NCBI GenBank assembly: GCA_009885905.1
Contig: VFJU01000317.1
Coordinates: 1 to 11,635 of the forward strand
Length of the DNA: 11,635 nt
Origin: Verrucomicrobiota bacterium
GTDB lineage: Bacteria; Verrucomicrobiota; Verrucomicrobiia; Verrucomicrobiales; Akkermansiaceae
Direction: 5' to 3'
Shown: positions 1 through 6,569 of the stretch, in pieces
How the letters are laid out: each line of letters opens with the position of its first letter
How positions within the stretch are numbered: position 1 is the stretch's first letter
Notes under the pieces: generated by a model
Seen by the model: only the letters and a program-made list of their open reading frames with translations
The model's database searches: none
What the model was told of the DNA's origin: nothing
Made by a program: the position numbers and the translations under genes

Positions 1-107
1 CGAATCACTTCTTCTCCGTCTTCGGGATTTTCTGAAGGAGCTCGCTTGAGGCGCTCCATCATCTCGTCGATCGAATAATTTTCGGGCTCGTTATCGGATG
101 GCGGCAT
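1..107 (-). CDS. Hypothetical acidic protein, N-terminal 35 codons only (cut by window edge)
   Basis: An ATG at 107 opens a frame that stays open to the left edge. The visible residues begin MPPSDNEPENYSIDEMMERL and continue with a run rich in Glu, Asp, Pro and Lys. There is no signal peptide or membrane segment in the visible part, so it is probably cytoplasmic. It starts 38 nt after the secretin stop on the same strand with no terminator between them, so co-transcription is likely. No Shine-Dalgarno is visible, which is common in this window. I do not recognise a domain. The N-terminus resembles small conserved hypothetical proteins I associate with Verrucomicrobiota, but that is a weak impression. 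A function cannot be given. Confidence 0.6.
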   Translation of the reverse strand, partial: MPPSDNEPENYSIDEMMERLKRAPSENPEDGEEVI

Positions 108-145
108 TTTTCAAAATAATTGGATTGCAGTTAACGGGAAAGAAT

Positions 146-2584
146 TCACCGGTCTCTGTATCGGTGACCCGTAGGATCCATCAGTTCGACATTGACTAAA
201 AATAGAATCATTTTGGAGACAGGCTTTTTGGTGCTGGATTGGAACAAGCGACCCACAATTGGAATACCTCCTAAGATTGGTGTTTGATCGTTTACGATTT
301 CAACAACCTCTTGTTTCAGGCCGCCAAGCACCACGGTTCCTCCGTCAAGGACGTCGACGCTCGAAGTTGTGGATTGCTTGCTGAAAATCGGCATGAGAAT
401 TGCGTTTTTGGTAACCTCAACCGTTTGTGGCCCGAGCAGTCCTTGCACGGTCGAGTTGATCGGGCTGCCATAGTTCACGAAACCGTCAAACTCGCTGAAA
501 ATCGGGTTAAGAGTGACAGTAATGTATTGTTTGTTTGCATCGACCACTGGCAAGACTTCAAGAGTGATGCCGACCTCTTTGGTCTCGAATGCGGTGGGTG
601 TGGCGGGAGTGACAGGGGATATCCCTGAGCTTTGAGTGGGTGCCAGGATAGGCAAGCCATCGGGGCCGAGGATAAATGATGGTTCCGTTTCACCGACACT
701 GTTTGGTAGTTCCGGTGGCTCGTACTCAGTGGGATAAATAAACTCGCGAATAATTTTGATGGTCGATGACTGACCACTGCGGGTCACAGTGGCGGGTTGG
801 GCCATGATATCGACGCCTTTTTTCTGATCCAGTCCGCGCATCAACATCTGGATATTGGCGTCGCTGAAGTTGCCGCTCACACCGAGAATTCCTGGTGCTG
901 GGTTGCTGACTTGGCGTCCGGTTTGGTTGTTGATCACGTCGTCGATCGAGTTGGACGAGGTCGCGAAATCTCCGCTGCGATTACCTGCAGTGACAGGATT
1001 GAGCCTGGTCACGCCGGTGGAAGTGACGATGTCCGGTGAGCTTTTTCCATTGCCCTCTGTTCCGCCGCTGCCCGTCAAGCTGCCGCTGAGTTGGGCGTTC
1101 TCTAAAAACCAATCAAAGCCGAGTTCTTCAATGCGCGACTGCTCCACTTTGATCATCGTCACTCGGACAGAAACCATTACTGGTTCAGTTTTTGTTAGGG
1201 TCTCAATTATTTGGGCGATGTAATCAAGATTAGCGGCGGTGTTGACGACGCGCAGAGTATTCGTAGTTGGCATGTAGCTAACGGAAGCGCCTTCAGGAAA
1301 AACAACGCCCTGTTGTGCCAACGCCTCTTTGGCTCCAAGGCGTTCGGTGAGAAGCGCTTCATTACCCGCTGTGCTGGCAAATGGATCTTTCGTTGCAGGT
1401 GCTGCCGCTGCATTCGTGATGCTGCTGATGAAATCTGGTGGCACACGGTAATTGCGAGCGATGAGTTCCGCCGACGACGCACCCAAAGGCGAGATGATCA
1501 CCGAAAAATCATCTGTTGAGAATGAAGTACGTGTGATGTCGCAGACGTATTTGAGAATTTGCGAGAGCGGTAGGTTAGAAAGTTGGAGGTCGAAGCGCAT
1601 CGCGCGGATTTTTTGCACCTCTGGTGAATCGCTAGAACCAAGGCTGACCGCGAAATTAACTCCCTTGCGAGTAGGATCGAGTTCGATCGTGTCATTTTCG
1701 ATCGCACGAATTCGCAAGAAATCCAGTGCCTCGTCTAACGACGACTGGTCGAGTGCGATCTTGGGAATAATAATTCGTTCTAACTTATTTTTAACAGAAA
1801 CGAATTGTGGGCTTGCATTGTCGGCGGTGGCAGCTTCGAGTGAAGCGTCGAGTTCGACTGTTGGCACTTGCAATTCCCACTGGCTATCAACTTGTGAAAG
1901 CATCTCTGCGCGAGTGCTGTCGTAGGCCGCCTTGTTGTAGTTGCCTTTCGCTGAGGCGACTTGCTCCATGCCTCGGCGAGCGGCTGAGTTGGTTGGGTCG
2001 ATCCGTAACACGTCGCGATACGATGCATTCGCATCGTCGTAATTCCCGAGATTGTAAGCGCCCTCTGCCGTGTAAAGTAACCGACGCACCGAGTCGACTT
2101 TTTCGGTGTGCTGAGTCGTTACGGCAGGGTTGGTGCGGATCGGGTCGTTAAGTTGATTACGGTAGGCGAGCGCGCCAGGGTTGTTAGGGGCGATGGAATC
2201 ATCGAGCACTTTGTCGAGCGCAAGTTTCGCTCCAACGAGGTCACCGGAGCCTGCGAGTCCGCGTGCGAGTTCGACGGATGCTTGCGCGTAGCGGTCCGTC
2301 GCAGCCGCTCGTAGCTCTGCGGAAATTGGAGCGTTTGGGATGAGTTCACGCGCACCGGCGTAGGCTTCCACCGCTTGAGCGTAATTTTTGTTGGTATAGG
2401 CTTGATCGCCTTTTTCGAGAAGTTCTTGCGCTTCGTCGATTGCGACGTTTCTACGGATCATTTCAGCGTTGGCTGAACTGGGACCCGTTTGGGAATTCGC
2501 AGTGATCCATGAGGAAATTAAAAAACCTGCGGCAAATAATGCAACGCAACCGCGGAATTGATGAATGGGTCTAGGAATCTCCAT
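146..2584 (-). CDS. TPR-containing secretin, Amuc_1098-like type IV pilus outer membrane protein
   Basis: Predicted outer-membrane secretin of 812 residues that would form the channel for a type IV pilus or type II-like machine. The chosen ATG gives a clear signal peptide (residues 1 to about 29: Arg-containing start, then a hydrophobic stretch ending SSWITA). The frame extends 27 codons further upstream to a TTG, but that would bury the signal. Two TPR-like segments sit near 51-83 and 166-199, followed by an STN/N0-like region around 265-370 and an N1-type region near 450. The C-terminal secretin domain (about 590-812) has the hallmarks VDVLDGGTVVLGGL near 743 and GGIPIVGRLFQ near 772. The TPR-plus-secretin layout and phrases such as ATDRYAQASVELA and AEMLSQVD match what I recall of the Amuc_1098 group of Verrucomicrobiota. 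No pilM/N/O-like genes lie next to it; upstream on the same strand are a small putative ORF and ribF. Secretin fold is near certain; the pilus assignment is inference. Confidence 0.87.
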   Translation of the reverse strand: MEIPRPIHQFRGCVALFAAGFLISSWITANSQTGPSSANAEMIRRNVAIDEAQELLEKGDQAYTNKNYAQAVEAYAGARELIPNAPISAELRAAATDRYAQASVELARGLAGSGDLVGAKLALDKVLDDSIAPNNPGALAYRNQLNDPIRTNPAVTTQHTEKVDSVRRLLYTAEGAYNLGNYDDANASYRDVLRIDPTNSAARRGMEQVASAKGNYNKAAYDSTRAEMLSQVDSQWELQVPTVELDASLEAATADNASPQFVSVKNKLERIIIPKIALDQSSLDEALDFLRIRAIENDTIELDPTRKGVNFAVSLGSSDSPEVQKIRAMRFDLQLSNLPLSQILKYVCDITRTSFSTDDFSVIISPLGASSAELIARNYRVPPDFISSITNAAAAPATKDPFASTAGNEALLTERLGAKEALAQQGVVFPEGASVSYMPTTNTLRVVNTAANLDYIAQIIETLTKTEPVMVSVRVTMIKVEQSRIEELGFDWFLENAQLSGSLTGSGGTEGNGKSSPDIVTSTGVTRLNPVTAGNRSGDFATSSNSIDDVINNQTGRQVSNPAPGILGVSGNFSDANIQMLMRGLDQKKGVDIMAQPATVTRSGQSSTIKIIREFIYPTEYEPPELPNSVGETEPSFILGPDGLPILAPTQSSGISPVTPATPTAFETKEVGITLEVLPVVDANKQYITVTLNPIFSEFDGFVNYGSPINSTVQGLLGPQTVEVTKNAILMPIFSKQSTTSSVDVLDGGTVVLGGLKQEVVEIVNDQTPILGGIPIVGRLFQSSTKKPVSKMILFLVNVELMDPTGHRYRDR

Positions 2585-2600
2585 GGGCAAGATGCTGCGA

Positions 2601-2630
2601 TGTATAAAGAGCAAAATCCCCGAGTGTAAG
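2601..2630 (-). promoter_or_regulatory. Candidate sigma70-type promoter for the secretin gene
   Basis: On the minus strand, CTTACA (2630-2625, 4 of 6 to TTGACA) and TATACA (2606-2601, 5 of 6 to TATAAT) are separated by 18 nt. Transcription would begin about 10 nt before the secretin ATG at 2584, giving a very short leader with no Shine-Dalgarno. This is pattern matching only. Confidence 0.25.
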
Positions 2631-2646
2631 CGTAAAATCCGAGAAT

Positions 2647-2784
2647 TTATCTTTTTGAGCCCCAAGAGAATTCCAGCTGGACCTCAAAGCGGCGCCGTCG
2701 GATGGGCTGACGAAGAATGCGGTGAGCAATCGCGAGTTCAATCTCTTTGAGAAACTTGGCAACCCTAGCAAAAATAGTGTTCAT
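2647..2784 (-). CDS. Putative 45-residue basic amphipathic protein (unannotated small ORF)
   Basis: ATG at 2784, TAA at 2647-2649, 45 codons, ending 62 nt before the secretin ATG on the same strand. The translation reads like protein: MNTIFARVAKFLKEIELAIA, then HRILRQP, then an Arg cluster and RFEVQLEFSWGSKR. It is predicted to form an amphipathic helix (about 4-25) followed by a basic patch and a possible beta strand. About half of its third codon positions are G or C, similar to the neighbours. The start codon lies inside the right arm of a perfect 11-bp inverted repeat, so a hairpin in the mRNA could hide it. No Shine-Dalgarno is seen. I do not recognise a family. The alternative is a chance frame in the ribF-secretin intergenic region. 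No function can be assigned. Confidence 0.42.
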   Translation of the reverse strand: MNTIFARVAKFLKEIELAIAHRILRQPIRRRRFEVQLEFSWGSKR

Positions 2785-2805
2785 AAGAAGAGTGTTCTTA
2801 TGAAC
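2765..2805 (-). terminator. Perfect 11-bp hairpin plus T-run after ribF (candidate terminator)
   Basis: Reading the minus strand, GTTCATAAGAA (2805-2795), a 5-nt loop CACTC and TTCTTATGAAC (2789-2779) form a perfect 11-bp stem, followed by ACTATTTTTGC. It begins 24 nt after the ribF stop, where a Rho-independent terminator for the feo-ribF operon would be expected. The stem is AT-rich, so strength is uncertain. The right arm also contains the ATG of the putative 45-residue ORF, so the dyad may instead regulate that gene or bind a protein. Confidence 0.5.
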
Positions 2806-2829
2806 GGAATCGATGTCAAGATTTTGAAT

Positions 2830-3795
2830 TCAAGTGCTCGAAAAATCGGTAAGAATCTGCTTGGCAGTAATTACATCCTTTTGAATTTGAATGCGTAGCG
2901 AATCCACAGATGGAAACTTTACCTCGCCGCGCAGGTGGCTGACAAATCGAATTTCAATCTCTTGATCGTAAAGGTCGTCGGAAAAGTCAAACAGGTGCAC
3001 TTCAAGTGTCCGAGCGCTGCCACCGACGGTGGGTCGCATGCCAAGGTTGGCAACTCCATGGCAATTCGAGTCACCGGCGATTCGTGCATGGACCGCCCAA
3101 ACCCCATCGGGTGGCAGTTGCGCATCTCCCGTGGAGAGATTGGCGGTAGGAAAACCGATCGAACGCCCAAGTTTTTTTCCTTCAATCACGATGCCGCTCA
3201 CCGTGTAAGGTCTGCCTAACATTTGCTCTGCAGCGTTGAGGTTACCATCACGTATCGCTTGACGGATGCGGGTGCTGCTCACGCGGTCGCCATCATGCAT
3301 GACCGGCGCGACCGCTTCCAGTTTGAACCCACGCGTCGCAGCCATCTTTTTAAGGAATGGCACGTCGCCGCTGCGGTAGTGGCCGAAGCGCCAATCTTCT
3401 CCAACTGCGATGGTGTGCACCTGAGCAGCAGTGAGTTTATCGATGAAATCGCCAGCTTCCATTTTCGCAAGTGCCATGTCGAAATGTAGCGGAATCAAAA
3501 GCTCAATACCAAGGTCGGCCACCACTCGCGCCTTATGTTCGAGAGTTTCTAACAAAGATTTCGGTGCCTTGTTGGGAGCGATGACTCGGATCGGGTGAGG
3601 ATCAAAAGTCAGCAACCCTGGTAGACCTCCATCGCGTACCGCGGCCTCCACCGCGCGAGAAATCACCGCTTGGTGACCCACGTGGACACCATCGAACACC
3701 CCCATCGCCAAATGCAGCGGTACGCCAAGCGCAGGAAGGTCTTCAAGCCGATTTACGATTTGCACGTTGTTGCGGTAATTGGTTTCACCAACCAC
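2830..3795 (-). CDS. ribF: Bifunctional FAD synthetase / riboflavin kinase
   Basis: Cytoplasmic enzyme that phosphorylates riboflavin to FMN and adenylates FMN to FAD. The protein aligns over its full length with E. coli RibF from memory. The N-terminal nucleotidyltransferase domain shows GVFDGVHVGHQ (about 32-42), DPHP (65-68), GEDWRFG (132-138) and SSTRIR (173-178). The C-terminal kinase domain shows GRPYTVSG (from 194) and the flavin/ATP motif GFPTANL (214-220). No ATG fits the start. I chose GTG 3795 (321 residues) because AAAGGG lies 6 nt upstream and it begins 1 nt after the preceding stop. GTG 3765 (311 residues) lines up better with the E. coli N-terminus and is a real alternative. 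The frame is open to 3918, but that would overlap the VOC gene by over 100 nt. It is the last gene of the feo cluster; I see no FMN riboswitch before it. Confidence 0.93.
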   Translation of the reverse strand: MVGETNYRNNVQIVNRLEDLPALGVPLHLAMGVFDGVHVGHQAVISRAVEAAVRDGGLPGLLTFDPHPIRVIAPNKAPKSLLETLEHKARVVADLGIELLIPLHFDMALAKMEAGDFIDKLTAAQVHTIAVGEDWRFGHYRSGDVPFLKKMAATRGFKLEAVAPVMHDGDRVSSTRIRQAIRDGNLNAAEQMLGRPYTVSGIVIEGKKLGRSIGFPTANLSTGDAQLPPDGVWAVHARIAGDSNCHGVANLGMRPTVGGSARTLEVHLFDFSDDLYDQEIEIRFVSHLRGEVKFPSVDSLRIQIQKDVITAKQILTDFSST

Positions 3796-3796
3796 A

Positions 3797-4189
3797 TCAA
3801 GCCCTTTGGTTGAGTGGTTTTGCTCTTTTACAAAGCTGCAGTGCAAGACCCCAAGGATCACGTAGCATGACGAGGTGGCTACCATCGAGATTTTTGTTTT
3901 CATCGACCCAAGAGGCACCTGCAGCGATCAAGCGAGCGCTGTCATCGGTGGGTGATTCGGAAACGAACGCGATATGGAATTGTAGAGGATCCATCGCTGC
4001 GTAGTTGGGCACCTCTTCTGGGGGATTGCAATAAATCTCTAGCAGCGTTTGATAAGAATCATCTGCGAGAAAATGTGTCTGAGTCGGGGAGGGGATGTGC
4101 CGAACGATGCGAAGTCCGAGATGCTGCTCATACCACGCGGCCATGGCTACTGGCGCGGAAACATTAAATGCGGCGTGTTCTATTTTCAT
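3797..4189 (-). CDS. VOC / glyoxalase-fold protein (possible metal-dependent lyase or dioxygenase)
   Basis: A 130-residue single-module protein of the vicinal oxygen chelate superfamily, with two beta-alpha-beta-beta-beta units. It starts MKIEHAAFNV and includes WYEQHLGLRIV (19-29), LLEIY (49-53), FHIAF (71-75) and LRDPWGLALQL (109-119). Expected metal ligands are H5, E51 and H72; the fourth position, often Glu, is Q118 here, so the metal site is intact or nearly so. Substrate cannot be told: the family includes glyoxalase I, dioxygenases and antibiotic-binding proteins. The ATG directly abuts the stop of the upstream Cys-rich gene, and ribF begins 1 nt after its stop, so it is an internal gene of the feo-ribF operon. 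A link to iron or flavin is suggested only by position. Confidence 0.85.
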   Translation of the reverse strand: MKIEHAAFNVSAPVAMAAWYEQHLGLRIVRHIPSPTQTHFLADDSYQTLLEIYCNPPEEVPNYAAMDPLQFHIAFVSESPTDDSARLIAAGASWVDENKNLDGSHLVMLRDPWGLALQLCKRAKPLNQRA

Positions 4190-4321
4190 CTAGCGTTTGG
4201 TTTTATCGCAACCGCAACCGTGGCCGCAGCCAGACTTTTTTTTCGAACGGATCATACGAATAAGAAAAATCATGACCGTTAGAAATACAATCAAAGTTGA
4301 TATTGCCGTTTGCCAGTCCAT
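4190..4321 (-). CDS. FeoB-associated Cys-rich membrane protein (43 aa)
   Basis: Small gene not reported by common length cut-offs: ATG at 4321, TAG at 4190-4192, 43 residues. It begins MDWQTAISTLIVFLTVMIFL, a single transmembrane helix (about 5-22), followed by a basic stretch (RMIRSKKKSG) and a Cys/His/Gly tail GCGHGCGC (about 31-38), then DKTKR. This is the layout of the FeoB-associated Cys-rich membrane protein family. The positive-inside rule places the Cys tail in the cytoplasm. It starts 1 nt after the feoB stop, the usual position for this family. The likely role is to bind or hand over Fe(II) at the cytoplasmic face of FeoB, or to stabilise it. The family role is not well established; the metal-binding role is inferred from the tail. 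Confidence 0.88.
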   Translation of the reverse strand: MDWQTAISTLIVFLTVMIFLIRMIRSKKKSGCGHGCGCDKTKR

Positions 4322-4322
4322 G

Positions 4323-6215
4323 TTAGAATCCGATGATTTTACCGATTTGAAAAACAGCGAGCGCTGCGACGTAAGCGAATCCAGTCATGAAAACAAATTG
4401 CCCAAGTGCCCATTTCCATGATCCGGACTCACGTGCGACCACTGCTGTGGTGGGAAGACATTGCAGTGCATAAATGAAAAAAACCAGTAGAGATATCAGC
4501 GATAGCGGGGTGAATATAGGCCGCCCATCTGGCCATCTTGCAGCGGCGAGTTGCTTACGGAGGACGTTGCGAGTTTCTTCTTCGTTGGTGTTTTCTTCGA
4601 CACGATAAAGAATTGCCATGGAAGAGACAAAGACTTCCCTGGCAGCAAACGAGGTGAGAATCGCCGTGCCCATGCGACCGTCGAAACCTAAGGGCTTGAC
4701 GATGGGTTCGATGAAACTCCCAATACGACCCATGGCGCTATGCGAAAGCGCGTCGGCTTGATCGTTTGATTTCGATTTGGGATAGGTGCTCAATGCCCAG
4801 AGTAAAATCGATAAACCAAGGATGATGGTTCCGGCTTTTTTCACAAACGAAAGGGCTCGGTCTAAAATGTGGCGTAGAATGTAGCTCCACTGAGGCTTGC
4901 GGTAGGGGGGAAGTTCTAATAGAAAATGGCCAGGACTAATGTCTTCGCCAAGTCTTCCGCGGAGCAGTCTTGCAATGCAGAAGGCGGTGAGAGTCCCTAA
5001 CGCATAGATGACGAAAAGGATTAGCGCCTGTTTCCATGTGCCTTCTTTTTCAGCCAGAAGTAGAGGAATGATTAGAAAATAAACGGGCAACCTCGCTGAG
5101 CAACTCATCCAAGGAGCGACAAAAATAGTCACTAGGCGCTCTTTCGACGAGTTAATGGTGCGGGTGGCCATGATGCCGGGGATCGCACAGGCATAGGAAC
5201 TGAATAATGGCAGAAAAGATTTTCCGCTGAGTCCTGCTTTGGACATCACGCCATCCATTAAATAAGCTGCGCGGGCCATGTATCCCGAACTTTCTAACAA
5301 TCCAATAAATAGAAAAAGTAAAACGATTTGCGGTAAAAACATCACCACGCCACCGACACCACCGATGACTCCGTCGACAATGAGCGAACGCAAATCGCCC
5401 TCCATCATGTGGAACTTAACCCATTCAGAGAGAGATTCTTGACAGGATTCGATCCACCCCATCGGAACTTCCGCGAAAGAAAATATTGCCCAGAAAACGC
5501 TGAAGAAAATAATGATCAACGAAAACCATCCGTAGATGGGGTGCAGGAGAATTTCGTCAATTCTATCAGATCGGGTTTGCTGATGTGCATCAGGTCGCCG
5601 AGCTGCAAGTTCACAGAGACGTGTGACGAAAGCGCGCCTAACAGTTTCTGGATCGTCGCCAGTAGTCAACCAAGTTGCTTCCGCCGCAAGTGGAAGTGGG
5701 AAGCGTAGGGTTTGTTTAAACTCGACGATACCCTTTTTGGTATTCGCTTGCATTGGCACGACCGGGATGCCGAGCTCTTCGGAAATTTTTACAGGATCGA
5801 GGCGTAGGCCGCTCCGCTCGGCGACATCGATCATGTTCAATGCGACCACGCAAGGGAGGCCGAGTTCAATGACTTGAAGGACGAGTTGAAGGTGGCGTTC
5901 AAGGTTGGATGCATCCACCACACAAACGACGAGACTGGGTTTCGACTCACCAGATAGCTGGCCGAGAAGTGCATCTAGGGCGACTTTTTCGTCGGGTGAA
6001 TTTGCTCGCAATGAGTAACAACCAGGCAAGTCTAACACACGTAGCTTGCGTCCGTGAGGTGTGAATACCTCGCCAGATTTCACTTCTACAGTGACTCCTG
6101 CATAGTTACCAACACGTTGGTTCGAACCAGTTAGAGCGTTAAAAAGTGTGGTTTTGCCAGCGTTAGGATTGCCGACTAGGACGACCGTCGAAGGGACATC
6201 TGAGACGTTAGCCAT
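4323..6215 (-). CDS. feoB: Ferrous iron transporter FeoB (GTPase-coupled permease)
   Basis: Inner-membrane Fe(II) uptake protein of 630 residues. The N-terminal G domain has G1 GNPNAGKT (15-22), a G2 Thr at T42 in GVTVE, G3 DLPG (62-65) and G4 NMID (127-130). A short helical linker (about 175-225) precedes the first membrane helix near 230. The membrane part has two Gate regions: the first includes YACAIPGIMATR (about 340) and SCSARLPVY (about 370), the second includes TSFAAREVFVSSMAILY (about 520). The protein is shorter than the roughly 770 residues of E. coli FeoB, mostly because the linker between the G domain and the membrane is small; no core motif is missing. ATG 6215 lies 6 nt after the feoA stop. 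The operon arrangement feoA-feoB-Cys-rich protein is typical. Confidence 0.97.
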   Translation of the reverse strand: MANVSDVPSTVVLVGNPNAGKTTLFNALTGSNQRVGNYAGVTVEVKSGEVFTPHGRKLRVLDLPGCYSLRANSPDEKVALDALLGQLSGESKPSLVVCVVDASNLERHLQLVLQVIELGLPCVVALNMIDVAERSGLRLDPVKISEELGIPVVPMQANTKKGIVEFKQTLRFPLPLAAEATWLTTGDDPETVRRAFVTRLCELAARRPDAHQQTRSDRIDEILLHPIYGWFSLIIIFFSVFWAIFSFAEVPMGWIESCQESLSEWVKFHMMEGDLRSLIVDGVIGGVGGVVMFLPQIVLLFLFIGLLESSGYMARAAYLMDGVMSKAGLSGKSFLPLFSSYACAIPGIMATRTINSSKERLVTIFVAPWMSCSARLPVYFLIIPLLLAEKEGTWKQALILFVIYALGTLTAFCIARLLRGRLGEDISPGHFLLELPPYRKPQWSYILRHILDRALSFVKKAGTIILGLSILLWALSTYPKSKSNDQADALSHSAMGRIGSFIEPIVKPLGFDGRMGTAILTSFAAREVFVSSMAILYRVEENTNEEETRNVLRKQLAAARWPDGRPIFTPLSLISLLVFFIYALQCLPTTAVVARESGSWKWALGQFVFMTGFAYVAALAVFQIGKIIGF

Positions 6216-6221
6216 GAGAAA

Positions 6222-6476
6222 TCAGCCCACAGGTGAAACTAGCACTTGCTCCGCCAGTTCCCGACTGATCGCCATGCGAGTACCGCAGATCGAACAAATC
6301 AGATTCCTACCACCGGCGAGTTTGCGCACCTGAAGTTGCTCGCAGAATCCCATGTCGCGCAGGCGTTCACAGCCAGGGCCACTCAAGACCCGAATCTGCA
6401 TATCACAACCGACCTTGGCCTGATTCAAGGTCATAGCACTGTCGATTTGTAAATCGGCTGCAGGGTTGCGAGTCAT
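6222..6476 (-). CDS. feoA: FeoA-domain protein, Cys-rich variant
   Basis: Small cytoplasmic SH3-like protein that assists FeoB. With ATG 6476 it has 84 residues, within the usual 75-90; ATG 6434 would give 70 residues beginning MTLNQAKVGCDMQIRVL, which already covers the whole domain and is equally possible. The frame extends upstream to a TTG at 6515. No Shine-Dalgarno marks any of these. Family features are ERLRDMGF and GTRMAISRELA near the C-terminus. Unusually for FeoA it has five cysteines in the domain (C24, C36, C45, C61, C64 in the 84-residue form), including CSIC directly before GTRMA. That could hold a metal or an Fe-S cluster. It is the first gene of the feo operon. Confidence 0.88.
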   Translation of the reverse strand: MTRNPAADLQIDSAMTLNQAKVGCDMQIRVLSGPGCERLRDMGFCEQLQVRKLAGGRNLICSICGTRMAISRELAEQVLVSPVG

Positions 6477-6490
6477 CTTGGAAAAACATC

Positions 6491-6510
6491 GCCAATTGAG
6501 ATTCATTTGC
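6491..6510 (-). promoter_or_regulatory. Weak Fur-box-like element upstream of feoA
   Basis: The minus strand reads GCAAATGAATCTCAATTGGC here. Aligned to the classical 19-bp Fur consensus, 10 positions match, with the AATGA and TCAAT halves recognisable. It lies between the candidate promoter and the feoA start. This is a weak match in an AT-rich stretch; iron regulation of feo is expected from other bacteria, not shown here. Confidence 0.2.
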
Positions 6511-6531
6511 AACAAGAAAATCCATGAGACG

Positions 6532-6562
6532 ATTACAATCGAAGTTCACGGTTCTTTGGCAA
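6532..6562 (-). promoter_or_regulatory. Candidate feoA promoter with short dyad
   Basis: On the minus strand, TTGCCA (6562-6557, 5 of 6) and TGTAAT (6537-6532, 5 of 6) are 19 nt apart, slightly long. The -10 overlaps a dyad CGATT-GT-AATCG (6541-6530) that also resembles a degenerate FNR/CRP-type half-site pair. A start near 6525 would leave about 50 nt before ATG 6476. Confidence 0.3.
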
Positions 6563-6569
6563 GGGCGTG

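Noticed and set aside
1452..1925. 157-codon open frame on the plus strand within the secretin gene
   Set aside because: It lies wholly antisense to a strong secretin gene; its translation has no recognisable domain and looks like a composition shadow.
2585..2665. N-terminal extension of the secretin to a TTG at 2665
   Set aside because: The extension would place 27 residues before a good signal peptide; ATG 2584 is the better start.
2571..2771. 66-codon minus-strand frame between ribF and the secretin
   Set aside because: It overlaps the secretin start in another frame, and the competing 45-codon frame in the same stretch looks more protein-like and does not run into the secretin.
2803..2901. 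Plus-strand 32-codon frame starting in the right arm of the inverted repeat
   Set aside because: It is antisense to the 3' end of ribF and has no protein-like features; it exists because the palindrome puts an ATG on both strands.
3796..3918. N-terminal extension of RibF into the VOC gene
   Set aside because: It would overlap the VOC coding sequence by about 120 nt, and RibF homologues do not have this extra segment.
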